Assembly (NCBI GenBank): GCA_964596185.1
Contig: CAZQUE010000001.1
Coordinates: 1-64,000 of the forward strand
DNA: 64,000 nt
From: DYKG01 sp964596185
GTDB lineage: Bacteria; Muiribacteriota; Ozemobacteria; Ozemobacterales; Ozemobacteraceae
Direction: 5' to 3'
The notes under the pieces were generated by a model, which made no database searches, was not told the DNA's origin, and worked only from the letters and a program-made list of their open reading frames with translations. Made by a program: the position numbers and the translations under genes. Positions 1-8,761 of the stretch are shown piece after piece (the first letter of the stretch is position 1; each line of letters begins with the position of its first letter).

Positions 1-80
1 TGGCCAAAAAGTACAAGACCCAGTTAAACTTTAACCACGTGAACAGTTACAAAAATCCTTTTCGAAAACAAAGAGCAAAG

Positions 81-124
81 AAAACAAAGAGGCTATCCTG
101 TTTCAGATAGCCTCTTTTGTTTTT
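81..124. terminator. Bidirectional intrinsic terminator
   Basis: The arms AGAGGCTATC and GATAGCCTCT enclose an 8-base loop. They are flanked by an A-rich stretch on the left and TTTTGTTTTT on the right, so the hairpin can end transcription from both sides. It closes off the minus-strand gene at 186-929 and whatever lies left of the window. Positions 1-80 hold no gene I can support. Confidence 0.8.
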
Positions 125-185
125 AACCTTGAGTTTGCCTTGAGGAAAACTCCGGGAGTTTTCTTTTGGGGCAACGATGAATAGA

Positions 186-929
186 TTATTTTCCGGGTTC
201 TTTGCCGGTCAGTTTTTTGTATTCTTCATAAGCAGCCATGTATTTTTTGTGAGTTTCGGTAATTTCGGCAGCGTTGTTAGCTTTGGTTGCCGAAACGTAG
301 GCATCGTAAGCAGCCTGATATTTTGCATCGGCCTGGCGAATTTCTTCTGAGGTTGGAGCAAATGAAGAATTGTTCGTGTTATCTGTAACCGGAGCCGGTG
401 CGATAACATTGTTTTCATAAGCTGCTGGAATCTCTGGCGCCAGGGCCGGGCCACCCGTTACAACATTGCCAGAATTGTTGTTGAAGAACAATATACCGCC
501 CGTGGCTTCATTATCCGCTTTATGAAGAAGTTTCATTGCCATTCGTCCAAGGAATCCACCTGCGAGAGCCCCGGCAACATATCCAATCGGTCCAAATGAA
601 GCCAGTGCCATTGCACCGGCAGCTGCGCCGCCGAGAGTGGCAAGATTACTTAAGCTACCGGTTCCATAGCCAGTTACTATGCCGCCGACTATCCAGCCGG
701 CTACGCCACCTGCCAGCATGCCTAGCGGTGGAACAAAGCCTGCACACAATGAAGCACCGGCAACTGCGCCGGCAATTTTTCCTGCGAATTTGGCAAAGGG
801 TCTGACGGCGTTGAGAACACTGCCGAGAATTCCTGCTTCAGCCGTGGCGGGAACCACGAATATTGCTGCCAGAATTGAAAGAACCATCAACAGATTCAGA
901 CCTCTGTTTTTTCTAAGTCGGTAAAACAT
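186..929 (-). CDS. Exported glycine-rich (glycine-zipper-like) membrane protein, unknown function
   Basis: The protein has 247 aa. I start it at the ATG at 929 because GGAGG lies 8 bases upstream; the in-frame GTG at 944 would include that ribosome site. A basic N-terminus and a hydrophobic stretch ending in VPATAEA look like a signal peptide. Residues about 35-135 are very rich in Gly and Ala, with GxxxG-type spacing (GGVAGWIVGGIVTG, GALAGGFLG), as in glycine-zipper membrane proteins. A low-complexity Asn/Pro/Ala linker follows, then a charged helical tail with two similar segments (YQAAYDAYVSATK and YMAAYEEYKKLTG). I recognise no family. A cell-envelope location is likely and the function is unknown. 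Confidence 0.7.
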   Translation of the reverse strand: MFYRLRKNRGLNLLMVLSILAAIFVVPATAEAGILGSVLNAVRPFAKFAGKIAGAVAGASLCAGFVPPLGMLAGGVAGWIVGGIVTGYGTGSLSNLATLGGAAAGAMALASFGPIGYVAGALAGGFLGRMAMKLLHKADNEATGGILFFNNNSGNVVTGGPALAPEIPAAYENNVIAPAPVTDNTNNSSFAPTSEEIRQADAKYQAAYDAYVSATKANNAAEITETHKKYMAAYEEYKKLTGKEPGK

Positions 930-1022
930 TTCTCGTACCTCCACTCAATCATTAAGAAATCTTAACGAATCTTTTTAAATCATAAGAAAAAACAGACGAA
1001 CCCGCAATGTACCCGCAACATT

Positions 1023-2798
1023 TTATCTTAAAGGCTTAAACAAGACTCCCTGAACCGATTTCTCGCTATCGGAATTGTCAAATTCAAAAACGGCAAGGTA
1101 GCGCTGCCGTAATTTCAAGGCGTCGATGGCCTCATTTTTGAAAATCCAGCCTTCGCTTTCATTTTCCCGGCCGACTATTCGGCCTTTGCCCAGCAAGCTC
1201 AATTCTGGTAGTGAGAACAGGTAGAGGTTGGCGCTGACAACCCAGTCATTGGCTCTGTTTGCATAGAGTTCGCTGACCAGTGAAGAAGGCTCGCGTTTGT
1301 TTTTTTCTTCGTCTTCTTTGTTTTCTTCATCTTTATTTTTGCGAAGTCGCAGCGGTTTTTTTGCTCTTTTAATTTCGCCGCGCCTGAAGCGAAGATCTAG
1401 AGACCATGGTTTGGAGCAGATGCTTTTAATGAAGCTTTGTCCTTCATGGTTCAGTCGGCTTTTTTCGAAATTTTCATCTTCATTCATGATATAGCGGGCC
1501 AACAGAAAGCCTGTTCGCTCAAGTTGAAGAGGTGTGAGGCTTGATGAGTCGGCGATGCGCAGCAATTCTTCAAGCAGATCGTCGGTAATTGCCTGGCCTG
1601 AATAGAGAGCTGATTCAATTCGCATTAGATCAGCTGAAACCCGGTTATGTGATGACATAGCTCCGCGATTTTTCAGATCATTGAGCTTATTGATTGTCTG
1701 GGTGAATTTGCCGTCATAAAAATCGATGACTGCTGAATAAAAAACATCGTCACCGGGCAAAGTTTTTGGGTAAAGATGGGCGGCGGTTGCATACTGCTCT
1801 TTGGCAAACGGGCCATCAAGTTTTTTTTGCATGGCAGCGGCGATGCGGGCTTCAAGTTGCCACTTCTGATCGGGTTCGGCTTCGTCGAGGCGTTCGTAGA
1901 CTCCCTCAAGCATCCAGATTGCCTCATCGACAAGCGGGTAATCCTGGGGTTTGACAATCTTGAAGCGTTCAAGAACGAGAGCTGCTTCGCGATATCTGCC
2001 CATGGTTGCCAGAACGAATCCTTTCATCTGTTGCCAGGCAAAATCATGATAATCAGTGGTTCCGGAAACGGGTGATATTGGAGCAAAAGTATACTCGCTC
2101 AGCAAGCCATAGGCCTCTTCTTGCTGGTTGCCAAGGGCGAGAAGTTCAATAAGTTTAAGTCTTACTTCACGATTAGTCTGATCTTTTCCAAAAAGACGAA
2201 AGTCCGCCTTGAACTCTGGCGCTAGGCCCATGCAGCGGCGCAGGCTTTCCACCGCCAGATCGAGACTTTCCTTTTTTTCACGGGAATGTTGGGTAAGCAT
2301 TTTTTGCAGATAGTACATTCCTTTAACATATTGCAGATCTGCTTTCAGGCTGTTCGTTTTAAACTGTGCTTCGCATATTCGCAACCATTTTTTAGCTGTT
2401 CTCAGCGTTTCCTTGACATCCTTGGTGTTGACTATATAGAACGGCTCCGCCCGATTGGCCAGGTATTCGCCTTTGTAAAGAGCCGTTTGATATTGCTTTC
2501 TGGCTTTGAGTGTGTGGGCAAGGCAGAGATACATTCTTGACTTGTCGATAATGTCACTTTTTTTTGCGTCTTTTTCGGCATTTTCAAGAACTCTTATTAT
2601 TTCATCGAGATCACGGATTTCGTAGTTTCTTTCATCGATAGTTTCAAGCTGCTCTTTGGCTGAAAAGAAATACTGGGTCGGGGTAATGGTCAGAAGCCCT
2701 TTTTGACCGGCAGAACAGCCGCTCAGGTAAATTGCCAGAGCTGATACGATTATTAAGAAAGTGGTTGTCGAAAATATGTTTTGTTTAGCTTCTTTCAT
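1023..2798 (-). CDS. Large lipoprotein with probable helical repeats, unknown function
   Basis: The protein has 591 aa. A hydrophobic N-terminal segment ends in LSGC, a lipobox, so the mature protein should be lipid-anchored at a Cys near residue 28. The rest is mostly alpha-helical with TPR-like stretches (for example FVLATMGRYREAALVLERF), but I cannot assign a repeat family firmly. A highly charged Lys/Glu segment (KNKDEENKEDEEKNKRE) lies near residue 495. The gene begins 15 bases after the DnaB-like gene on the same strand, so the two are probably cotranscribed. The function is unknown; a scaffold or assembly lipoprotein is possible. Confidence 0.7.
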   Translation of the reverse strand: MKEAKQNIFSTTTFLIIVSALAIYLSGCSAGQKGLLTITPTQYFFSAKEQLETIDERNYEIRDLDEIIRVLENAEKDAKKSDIIDKSRMYLCLAHTLKARKQYQTALYKGEYLANRAEPFYIVNTKDVKETLRTAKKWLRICEAQFKTNSLKADLQYVKGMYYLQKMLTQHSREKKESLDLAVESLRRCMGLAPEFKADFRLFGKDQTNREVRLKLIELLALGNQQEEAYGLLSEYTFAPISPVSGTTDYHDFAWQQMKGFVLATMGRYREAALVLERFKIVKPQDYPLVDEAIWMLEGVYERLDEAEPDQKWQLEARIAAAMQKKLDGPFAKEQYATAAHLYPKTLPGDDVFYSAVIDFYDGKFTQTINKLNDLKNRGAMSSHNRVSADLMRIESALYSGQAITDDLLEELLRIADSSSLTPLQLERTGFLLARYIMNEDENFEKSRLNHEGQSFIKSICSKPWSLDLRFRRGEIKRAKKPLRLRKNKDEENKEDEEKNKREPSSLVSELYANRANDWVVSANLYLFSLPELSLLGKGRIVGRENESEGWIFKNEAIDALKLRQRYLAVFEFDNSDSEKSVQGVLFKPLR

Positions 2799-2813
2799 TA
2801 TTGCCTCATGAAC

Positions 2814-5141
2814 CTAGAAGTTTTTCAGTTTGATTGAAACGCGTCCTTTGTTGTAGCTTGCATCTTTGGGTTTGTCGTAAAAAATGATGTAGTTGGCCTG
2901 AATAAGGCTTTCAACCAATTCTTCGATTTTGCTGAATCTGAAGCGATCGTCTTCATATTTCGGGCCCAGCTCGATGAATTTGTTATCTTCAATGAAGAAT
3001 AGATACTGAATTGTGGAAAAAATACCTTCAGGTGCATCGCGATTCTTGTCCAGGTAAAGATTTACCACGTCGACTTTTGGAACGCGGGTAGAATCTTTGC
3101 CAAGTTCATCTGCTTTATGCTGCAGCTGTTGATAAAGCTCGCGGGTGTCGCCCCAGTCTTTGGCCTGAATCATTGCACAGTCAAGATCGTATTCCAGATC
3201 GCCTGACCCCTTGCAGTGATACATTGTCGGGCGTTCTCCATCAGGGGTGGCATCGATCATACAACCTTCTTTTGAAAGAGAGCTGATAGTCATGATCGGG
3301 TTGTTCAGTTCGATCGACAATCCCTTCAATTCAGTCGAGATTTCTTCAACTTTGAACTTTTCATCATTGTAATTTCTGCTCAAAGGCATTTTTTGGATAT
3401 AATCGACGAAGATCATGATGTTTTCGGTATTGAAGTCCTGCATGACGTTGTAGGCATAAGATCTGATGCGATCAACGGTATCTTCTTTGGTCGCTTCGAT
3501 GATATAGAAATAATCCATGTATTCCTGCATTCTTTTCCAGCCACTCATAAACTTTGCGTCGGCAACCATGTCTGAGCGGATTTTCTTTCTTTGCAGGGAG
3601 TCTGGGTTCAATCGACTTTCTTTGGCCAAAAGGCGATAGGTCAGGTTTTTCTTAGTCTGTTCGTAGGTGAAAAACAGCACTGGAATTTTGTTGATTGAAG
3701 CTACCCGGGTCGCCAGCTCCAGGGTAAAGGTCGTTTTACCGCGTCTTGGGGCTCCGGCAATTGCATACATGAAACCTTTTCTGAATCCTGAAACGGCAAT
3801 GTTGAGGTAATGCATCGGTTCGAACGAATAACCGATGATTTCAACTTCCCCGGTAATTTCGCGGTTGTTCATGTCGGCGGTAATTTCTTTCATTTCCTCA
3901 CGAACAAGATTGATTCTTTTAGTTGTTCGCGCTTTTTGAATGTTTCTTACATCCTGAATAACTTTATTGGTAAATGATTCCAGGTTCTCGTTTTCATTCT
4001 GTGGGGGCGTGTCGATAAACTCATGAATGCCATGAGCCACCTCTTTCAATTTGCGCTTCAATGCCTGTTCCTTCATCAGTTCGAGATAGTGCAGGCATTG
4101 GTCAAGCATCGGCGAAGGTTCTTTGACCACTTTTTCCAGGAATCCTTGAACTGTTGAGTCCCAGAGGTTGAGCTGTTTCAGCTTGTTTTTCAGAACTATT
4201 TTGTCGAGACTTGAAAGATCAGGCGATTCTTCTCGCAAAGCTTGAATAGAGCGATAAAGGCCTCGTGAATAGCGGGTCGAAAATAAGCCGGCAATAAGGC
4301 CTTTGCCTTTAAGATTCTCCAATATGAAATTGTCTTTCATGATTCCGGCGAGAATAGAAATTTCTAGATCTTCGTCACCATAACCGGTTACATCGGAATC
4401 ATACACTCCAGTTTTCGAGGCTTCATCCTGATCAGAAGTCGATGATGCTGGAGTTGCCGGGACGACTTGCGCTGAAGCCGTGGTTTGAGGTTGGTTCGGC
4501 ACTGCTGTTTTGTGCGCACTTGGAGTCGCTGATGGCATGACTGGCTGAGGCCGGGCCTGTGCCGGGGCAGGTGCTCCCGGCATTGGGCTGTTTAATGTTT
4601 GTGCCGGCTGATTTACGGAAGGCTGTAATGCCGGTTTGGGTGGCTGGTTTGGGTTAGAAAAAGCCGGGGTTGCTGACTGAGCCGATGTTGCGGGTGCTTG
4701 CGGCGCAGGCATGGTGTGACCTGACGGAATGGTTGAGGAAGGAGTTGGAGATGGCGGGGTAAATGCAGCCTGCGTAGGGTGTGTTGAGAAAGATGGCGCC
4801 GGAGAAGGAGCAGGAGTTGCTGCTGGGGGCGGGGTCAGGGGTTGGGTAGGGTTGTTGACAGAGGGAAGGGGGCTTGTTGGCGGTGAATTAACCGGTGGCT
4901 TAACTGTGGGTTGTGCCGTGGGGTGTGGGTTTGTCGGTCCAGATGGGTTGGCTGGGGGCACTGGTGACTGGGTTCCCTGGCCAGAAAGGAGTCCATTGAG
5001 GGAAAAGCCACCTTGATTTGAGGGGGTTGCTGGGCCAGGAGCCGCTGTCGCCGGTCGGTTTTGAGCACGTTGCTGATTTGCACAATCTATGCAGATGTAG
5101 CCTTCTTCTATTTCCTTGTTGCAGATATTACAGTTTGCCAC
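2814..5141 (-). CDS. DnaB-type RecA-fold ATPase with N-terminal zinc ribbon and proline-rich linker
   Basis: The protein has 775 aa and a GTG start with GAGGAGG 9 bases upstream. Residues 1-25 form a four-Cys zinc knuckle (C4, C7, C17, C20). Residues about 30-240 are an extreme Pro/Ala/Thr/Gln linker. Residues about 255-380 are helical and resemble a DnaB N-terminal domain. A RecA-fold ATPase follows, with Walker A GAPRRGKT (463-470) and a Walker B-like IMIFVDYIQKM, as in DnaB/KaiC ATPases. Replicative DnaB is usually 450-500 aa without a ribbon or linker, so this is probably a paralogue. It lies beside a lipoprotein gene rather than replication genes. DNA helicase activity is inferred from fold only. 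Confidence 0.7.
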   Translation of the reverse strand: MANCNICNKEIEEGYICIDCANQQRAQNRPATAAPGPATPSNQGGFSLNGLLSGQGTQSPVPPANPSGPTNPHPTAQPTVKPPVNSPPTSPLPSVNNPTQPLTPPPAATPAPSPAPSFSTHPTQAAFTPPSPTPSSTIPSGHTMPAPQAPATSAQSATPAFSNPNQPPKPALQPSVNQPAQTLNSPMPGAPAPAQARPQPVMPSATPSAHKTAVPNQPQTTASAQVVPATPASSTSDQDEASKTGVYDSDVTGYGDEDLEISILAGIMKDNFILENLKGKGLIAGLFSTRYSRGLYRSIQALREESPDLSSLDKIVLKNKLKQLNLWDSTVQGFLEKVVKEPSPMLDQCLHYLELMKEQALKRKLKEVAHGIHEFIDTPPQNENENLESFTNKVIQDVRNIQKARTTKRINLVREEMKEITADMNNREITGEVEIIGYSFEPMHYLNIAVSGFRKGFMYAIAGAPRRGKTTFTLELATRVASINKIPVLFFTYEQTKKNLTYRLLAKESRLNPDSLQRKKIRSDMVADAKFMSGWKRMQEYMDYFYIIEATKEDTVDRIRSYAYNVMQDFNTENIMIFVDYIQKMPLSRNYNDEKFKVEEISTELKGLSIELNNPIMTISSLSKEGCMIDATPDGERPTMYHCKGSGDLEYDLDCAMIQAKDWGDTRELYQQLQHKADELGKDSTRVPKVDVVNLYLDKNRDAPEGIFSTIQYLFFIEDNKFIELGPKYEDDRFRFSKIEELVESLIQANYIIFYDKPKDASYNKGRVSIKLKNF

Positions 5142-5281
5142 CAGTAGAAGCCTCCTCGAAAAAAAATGCCTGGTTTTTCAATTTTTTATAGTAACACGTT
5201 GGCCGGAAAATAAAAAAAGGTTTGTCGTAGATGTTTAATTTGGGTTGAACAGCTGTAAATCAGCACGTTAAGTTACTTGCC

Positions 5282-5310
5282 TTGACAAGCTCATGTCAAC
5301 CAAGTATTAT
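5282..5310 (+). promoter_or_regulatory. Sigma-70 promoter for the bamA-lpxA operon
   Basis: A consensus -35 TTGACA (5282-5287) is followed by a 17-base spacer and TATTAT (5305-5310), 37 bases before the bamA ATG. It lies in the divergent region between the DnaB-like gene and bamA. The match is strong enough to predict constitutive transcription of the envelope operon. Confidence 0.75.
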
Positions 5311-5347
5311 GCCGATACTCTGATTAGACTATTCTGTGAAGGAGCCT

Positions 5348-7060
5348 ATGAACAGATCTAAATTTTATAACTCATTTCTGGTGTTAGTGTTGCTGGCTTT
5401 CACTTCTGCAAGCCTTTTTGCGTATGAAAGCAATGTTGTGGTTGGCTTCAAAGTTGAAGGCAATCGCATGATTGAAGAGAATATCATTCTACTCAATGTG
5501 GCGATGAAAGAGGGCGACAGAATTACCCCTGAGGCTGTACAGGAAGAAATTGCCCGACTGGGCGAGATGGGGTATTTCTCTTTTGTGGGCGCAGAGATTC
5601 GTTCAGAAAATCAGGGTAAAGTTGTAGTTTTCAAGGTTGAAGAAAACGCCATTATTGGCGATATCGAGATCAAGGGCTGCAGCAAAGTCAGTAATGACAA
5701 GCTTAAAGCGGCTATGGAAAGCAAAATAGGCTCTGTTTTCAATAGCAAACTACTGACACAGGATATCCAGCATCTCAATGAAGCGTTGGCCCGCGAAGGC
5801 TATCTGTTTTCAAAAGTTTCAGATGCATTTGTCCAGGATCAGGGCAGTAAGATCAATATTGAAATTACCGAAGGTGTTCTGGCAGAGATAAAAATTGAAG
5901 GCCTGAAAAAGACCAAAGAAAAAGTTGTTCGCCGTGAACTTTCAATCAAAGCCGGTGAAATCTATGATAACAAAAAGATTGTCAGAGACTTGCAAAGAAT
6001 TTACAACCTTGGCTTTTTTGAAGAAGTTAAACGTGATCATCTGCCCGGGAAAACTCCCGAAGAGATTGTACTGGTCATACAGGTTGTAGAGCAGAAAACC
6101 GGTCGAGCCGGTGTTGGTGCCGGTTATTCCTCTCTGAATGGTCTGGTCGGTTTCGTGAATCTTTCGCAAAACAACTTTCAGGGCGACGGGAAAAGAGTTT
6201 ATCTAAAAACCGAATTTGGTGGGGTTCAGACTTATGAAGTTGGCTATTTTGACCCCTGGCTGAATAATCGTCCGCAGAGTTTCGGGATCGATCTTTATAA
6301 CACCCAGTATACAAGAAATCTTTATGACAGTGGCAACACTCTGACTGAATACGATGAGAAGCGTAAGGGCGGTTCAATAACTTTGGGTCGCAGAATTCGT
6401 CGTGATGTAGATCTTTCATTCAGATTCAGAGATGAAGATGTTGAATTGAAACCGACTGATTCGACGGCAACCGCGCCTGCAGGTCTTTTTAACGGTCGTT
6501 TGCAGACCTTTGCCGCCATTCTTGATAAAGATACTCGCGATAATCGCTTCAGACCTACGCGTGGGCTTCACGACTCATTCTGGGTTGAAACTACTGGCGG
6601 TCTTTTGAAGGGTCCGAATCAGTATACCAAGTATATGTTGGCCTTGCGTCGATATATCGCGGTTTCACAAAACAGAAAAACCGTCATTGCCATTCAGGCG
6701 GTTGGTGGTCAGACAACCATCGGCGATGGTTTCGTTCCGATTTACGACATGTTTTCAATTGGTGGCAGTAACACGGTAAGAGGTTATGAAGAACGCGAAT
6801 TCCTCGGAACCAAGGTCGCTTATGGCAACCTCGAACTCCGTCAGAATTTTGGTAAAAACTTCGATGCCGTATTGTTTTACGATCTTGGCAGCGCCTGGGG
6901 CACTGATTATGACCGTAAGAAACTCAGTTTTGACTTGAAACAGGGCTTTGGCGTAGGTATCAGGTTGCAGACTCCGCTTGGACCGGTGGCTTTGGATTAT
7001 GGTAAAGCTTCCGACCGTGGCGATGGCATGACCTATATCAACTTTGGTTCTTCATTTTAA
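5348..7060 (+). CDS. bamA: Outer-membrane protein assembly factor BamA
   Basis: The protein has 570 aa from the ATG at 5348; the upstream in-frame GTG at 5336 overlaps the ribosome site GAAGGAG. A signal peptide ends near LFAYES. About three POTRA domains follow (residues 30-255), including FKVEGNRMIEENII, IEIKGCSKVSNDKL and IKIEGLKKTKEKVV. A C-terminal beta-barrel of about 310 residues ends in Phe (INFGSSF), as outer-membrane proteins do. The motif IGGSNTVRGYEER matches the conserved VRGY loop. BamA folds and inserts beta-barrel proteins into the outer membrane. It is shorter than the five-POTRA E. coli protein (about 810 aa). Skp and lipid A genes follow in the same operon. Confidence 0.93.
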   Translation: MNRSKFYNSFLVLVLLAFTSASLFAYESNVVVGFKVEGNRMIEENIILLNVAMKEGDRITPEAVQEEIARLGEMGYFSFVGAEIRSENQGKVVVFKVEENAIIGDIEIKGCSKVSNDKLKAAMESKIGSVFNSKLLTQDIQHLNEALAREGYLFSKVSDAFVQDQGSKINIEITEGVLAEIKIEGLKKTKEKVVRRELSIKAGEIYDNKKIVRDLQRIYNLGFFEEVKRDHLPGKTPEEIVLVIQVVEQKTGRAGVGAGYSSLNGLVGFVNLSQNNFQGDGKRVYLKTEFGGVQTYEVGYFDPWLNNRPQSFGIDLYNTQYTRNLYDSGNTLTEYDEKRKGGSITLGRRIRRDVDLSFRFRDEDVELKPTDSTATAPAGLFNGRLQTFAAILDKDTRDNRFRPTRGLHDSFWVETTGGLLKGPNQYTKYMLALRRYIAVSQNRKTVIAIQAVGGQTTIGDGFVPIYDMFSIGGSNTVRGYEEREFLGTKVAYGNLELRQNFGKNFDAVLFYDLGSAWGTDYDRKKLSFDLKQGFGVGIRLQTPLGPVALDYGKASDRGDGMTYINFGSSF

Positions 7061-7096
7061 TCAATTTCAGAAAAAAGTTTAAGGAGAGCAATTCCG

Positions 7097-7663
7097 ATGA
7101 AAAAACAGATGTTAAAGCTTTTACTGGCCGCCGGCCTTTTTGTCAGTCCGGTACTGGCCTCTGCTGCCGAATTTGGAGTGGTTGACGCCGCTAAAATTTT
7201 CAATAAATATAATGAAACTCAAAAAACCAAACAGGCGCTTGAGTCTCAAAAAGAAAAACTTCAAAAAGAGCTTGAAGCCAAAAAGGCCGCTGTTCAGAAA
7301 CTCGATGAAGAATATGTGACAACAGCCAAGAAGATGCAGGAATTGCGGGATTCCAAAAAGGAAGCCGAAGCCTCTAAGCTTGAGGGGTCACTTAAGGATC
7401 TGCGTGCGAAGCTTGCTAAAGAAACCGGCGAACTCGAAAAATTCTTTAAAGAATCTCAGCAGAGACTTTATGAAATGGAAGAAAAAGAAATGGGAGCCTT
7501 GTCAAAAGCACTTGATGAAAGAGTTGACAAGGTTATCAAACAGGTAGCGACCAAACACAAAATCAAAGCCGTATTTGAAAAAAGATTTTTCTATTATGGT
7601 GATGAAAATGCTGTGAAAGACATTACCGAAGAAGTTCTAGCCGGTCTCAACAAAAGCAAATAA
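7097..7663 (+). CDS. skp: Periplasmic chaperone Skp/OmpH family
   Basis: The protein has 188 aa, a signal peptide ending in LASAAEF, and AAGGAGAG upstream of the ATG. The opening FGVVDAAKIFNKY is typical of OmpH/Skp. Residues about 40-145 are a long Lys/Glu-rich coiled coil that would form the tentacles of the trimer. The family binds unfolded outer-membrane proteins in the periplasm and hands them to BamA, which is the upstream gene, 36 bases away. A terminator follows directly. Confidence 0.88.
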   Translation: MKKQMLKLLLAAGLFVSPVLASAAEFGVVDAAKIFNKYNETQKTKQALESQKEKLQKELEAKKAAVQKLDEEYVTTAKKMQELRDSKKEAEASKLEGSLKDLRAKLAKETGELEKFFKESQQRLYEMEEKEMGALSKALDERVDKVIKQVATKHKIKAVFEKRFFYYGDENAVKDITEEVLAGLNKSK

Positions 7664-7673
7664 ATTAACCGAA

Positions 7674-7705
7674 AGCAGATACCTGCCGAAGGTATCTGCT
7701 TTTTG
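7674..7705 (+). terminator. Intrinsic terminator between skp and lpxD
   Basis: The perfect 10-bp stem AGCAGATACC / GGTATCTGCT encloses a 7-base loop and is followed by TTTT. It ends only 6 bases before the lpxD ATG, so it occupies the place of a normal lpxD ribosome site. It may be a partial terminator lowering expression of the lipid A genes relative to bamA-skp. Confidence 0.7.
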
Positions 7706-7711
7706 CTGTCT

Positions 7712-8761
7712 ATGAAAAAACATTCTCAAAAAACAATATCGTTAGGTCAACTGGCTCAGTTGATGCAGGGGCAGGTAGATCGGCAGCCAGAGCTGATGAT
7801 TAGCGGAATTGCGCCGATCAATGAAGCCGGGTCCGGTCAAATAACCTTTCTTTCAGGCGCGAAGAATTATCAGCAGCATCTTGAAAACTTGAAAAGCTGT
7901 CTGGCTTCAGCGGTAATTGCTGCAGTTGAAGCTCCTGAACTGGATTTGCCGACAATTCGAGTGAAGAATCCATATTATGGCCTGGTGCGGGCATTAGAGT
8001 TCTTTCATCCGGTCGAGCGCCCTAAATGTGGAATTCATCCGACTGCTTATGTCAGTGAGAATGCCAAAGTTGCTGAAAATGCGATTATAGAGGCAAATGC
8101 CGTAGTTGAAGATGGCGCGGAGGTAGGTTCTGGAAGCTGGATCGGAGCTCAGGCGCTGGTTGGCCGAAAGTCCCGGGTTGGCGATGATACGAGAATTTTT
8201 TCTGGAGTTCGAATTCTCGACGGTTGTGAAGTTGGCTCAAGATGTGTGATTCATGCAAATGCTGTTCTTGGCAGTGATGGTTTCGGATTTACTCCGCACG
8301 CGGGCATGCAGCTAAAAGTGCCACAAATCGGCAATGTTATCGTTGAAGACGACGTCGAAATCGGGGCCTGCGTAACCGTAGACCGAGGAACCATGGGGCC
8401 AACCATCATTGGTCATGGGACAAAAATCGACAATATGGTTCATATCGCTCACAATGTGGTGATAGGGAAAAACTGTACCATAGTGGCTCAGGTAGGAATT
8501 TCCGGGAGTACTATTATCGAAGACAATGTGACCTTGGCCGGTCAGGTTGGAACTGTTGGCCATGTTCGCATTGGTCATGATACTGTAGTTGCAGCTCGCG
8601 GGGTTGTAACCGCTGATGTTGAGCCGGGAAGTTTCGTTTCCGGTTTCCCCATAAAGCCTCACCAGGAGGAGCGAAGAATTCTGGCGGCCCTACGAAAATT
8701 ACCTGAGCTTGTGAAAAAAGTGCGGGATCTTGAGAAGAAATCTTCAATAAAGGAAGAATGA
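7712..8761 (+). CDS. lpxD: UDP-3-O-acylglucosamine N-acyltransferase LpxD
   Basis: The protein has 349 aa from the ATG at 7712; an in-frame TTG at 7703 lies inside the terminator T-run and is less likely. The N-terminal uridine-binding domain (about 1-95) is followed by left-handed beta-helix hexapeptide repeats (about 100-310). The catalytic-His segment VHIAHNVVIG and the downstream GQVGTVGHVRIG are typical of LpxD. It adds the N-linked hydroxyacyl chain to UDP-3-O-acyl-GlcN, the third step of lipid A synthesis. A short helical tail ends the protein. No good Shine-Dalgarno is visible because a hairpin precedes the start. The stop overlaps the next start (ATGA). Confidence 0.93.
   Translation: MKKHSQKTISLGQLAQLMQGQVDRQPELMISGIAPINEAGSGQITFLSGAKNYQQHLENLKSCLASAVIAAVEAPELDLPTIRVKNPYYGLVRALEFFHPVERPKCGIHPTAYVSENAKVAENAIIEANAVVEDGAEVGSGSWIGAQALVGRKSRVGDDTRIFSGVRILDGCEVGSRCVIHANAVLGSDGFGFTPHAGMQLKVPQIGNVIVEDDVEIGACVTVDRGTMGPTIIGHGTKIDNMVHIAHNVVIGKNCTIVAQVGISGSTIIEDNVTLAGQVGTVGHVRIGHDTVVAARGVVTADVEPGSFVSGFPIKPHQEERRILAALRKLPELVKKVRDLEKKSSIKEE

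Noticed and set aside
1..80. A partial gene at the left edge
   Set aside because: Short open frames exist but are too short to assign, and none has supporting sequence features.
4729..5016. A 95-codon plus-strand frame opposite the DnaB-like gene
   Set aside because: It is the Gly/Val-rich complement of the Pro-rich linker and has no ribosome site; it is a composition shadow.
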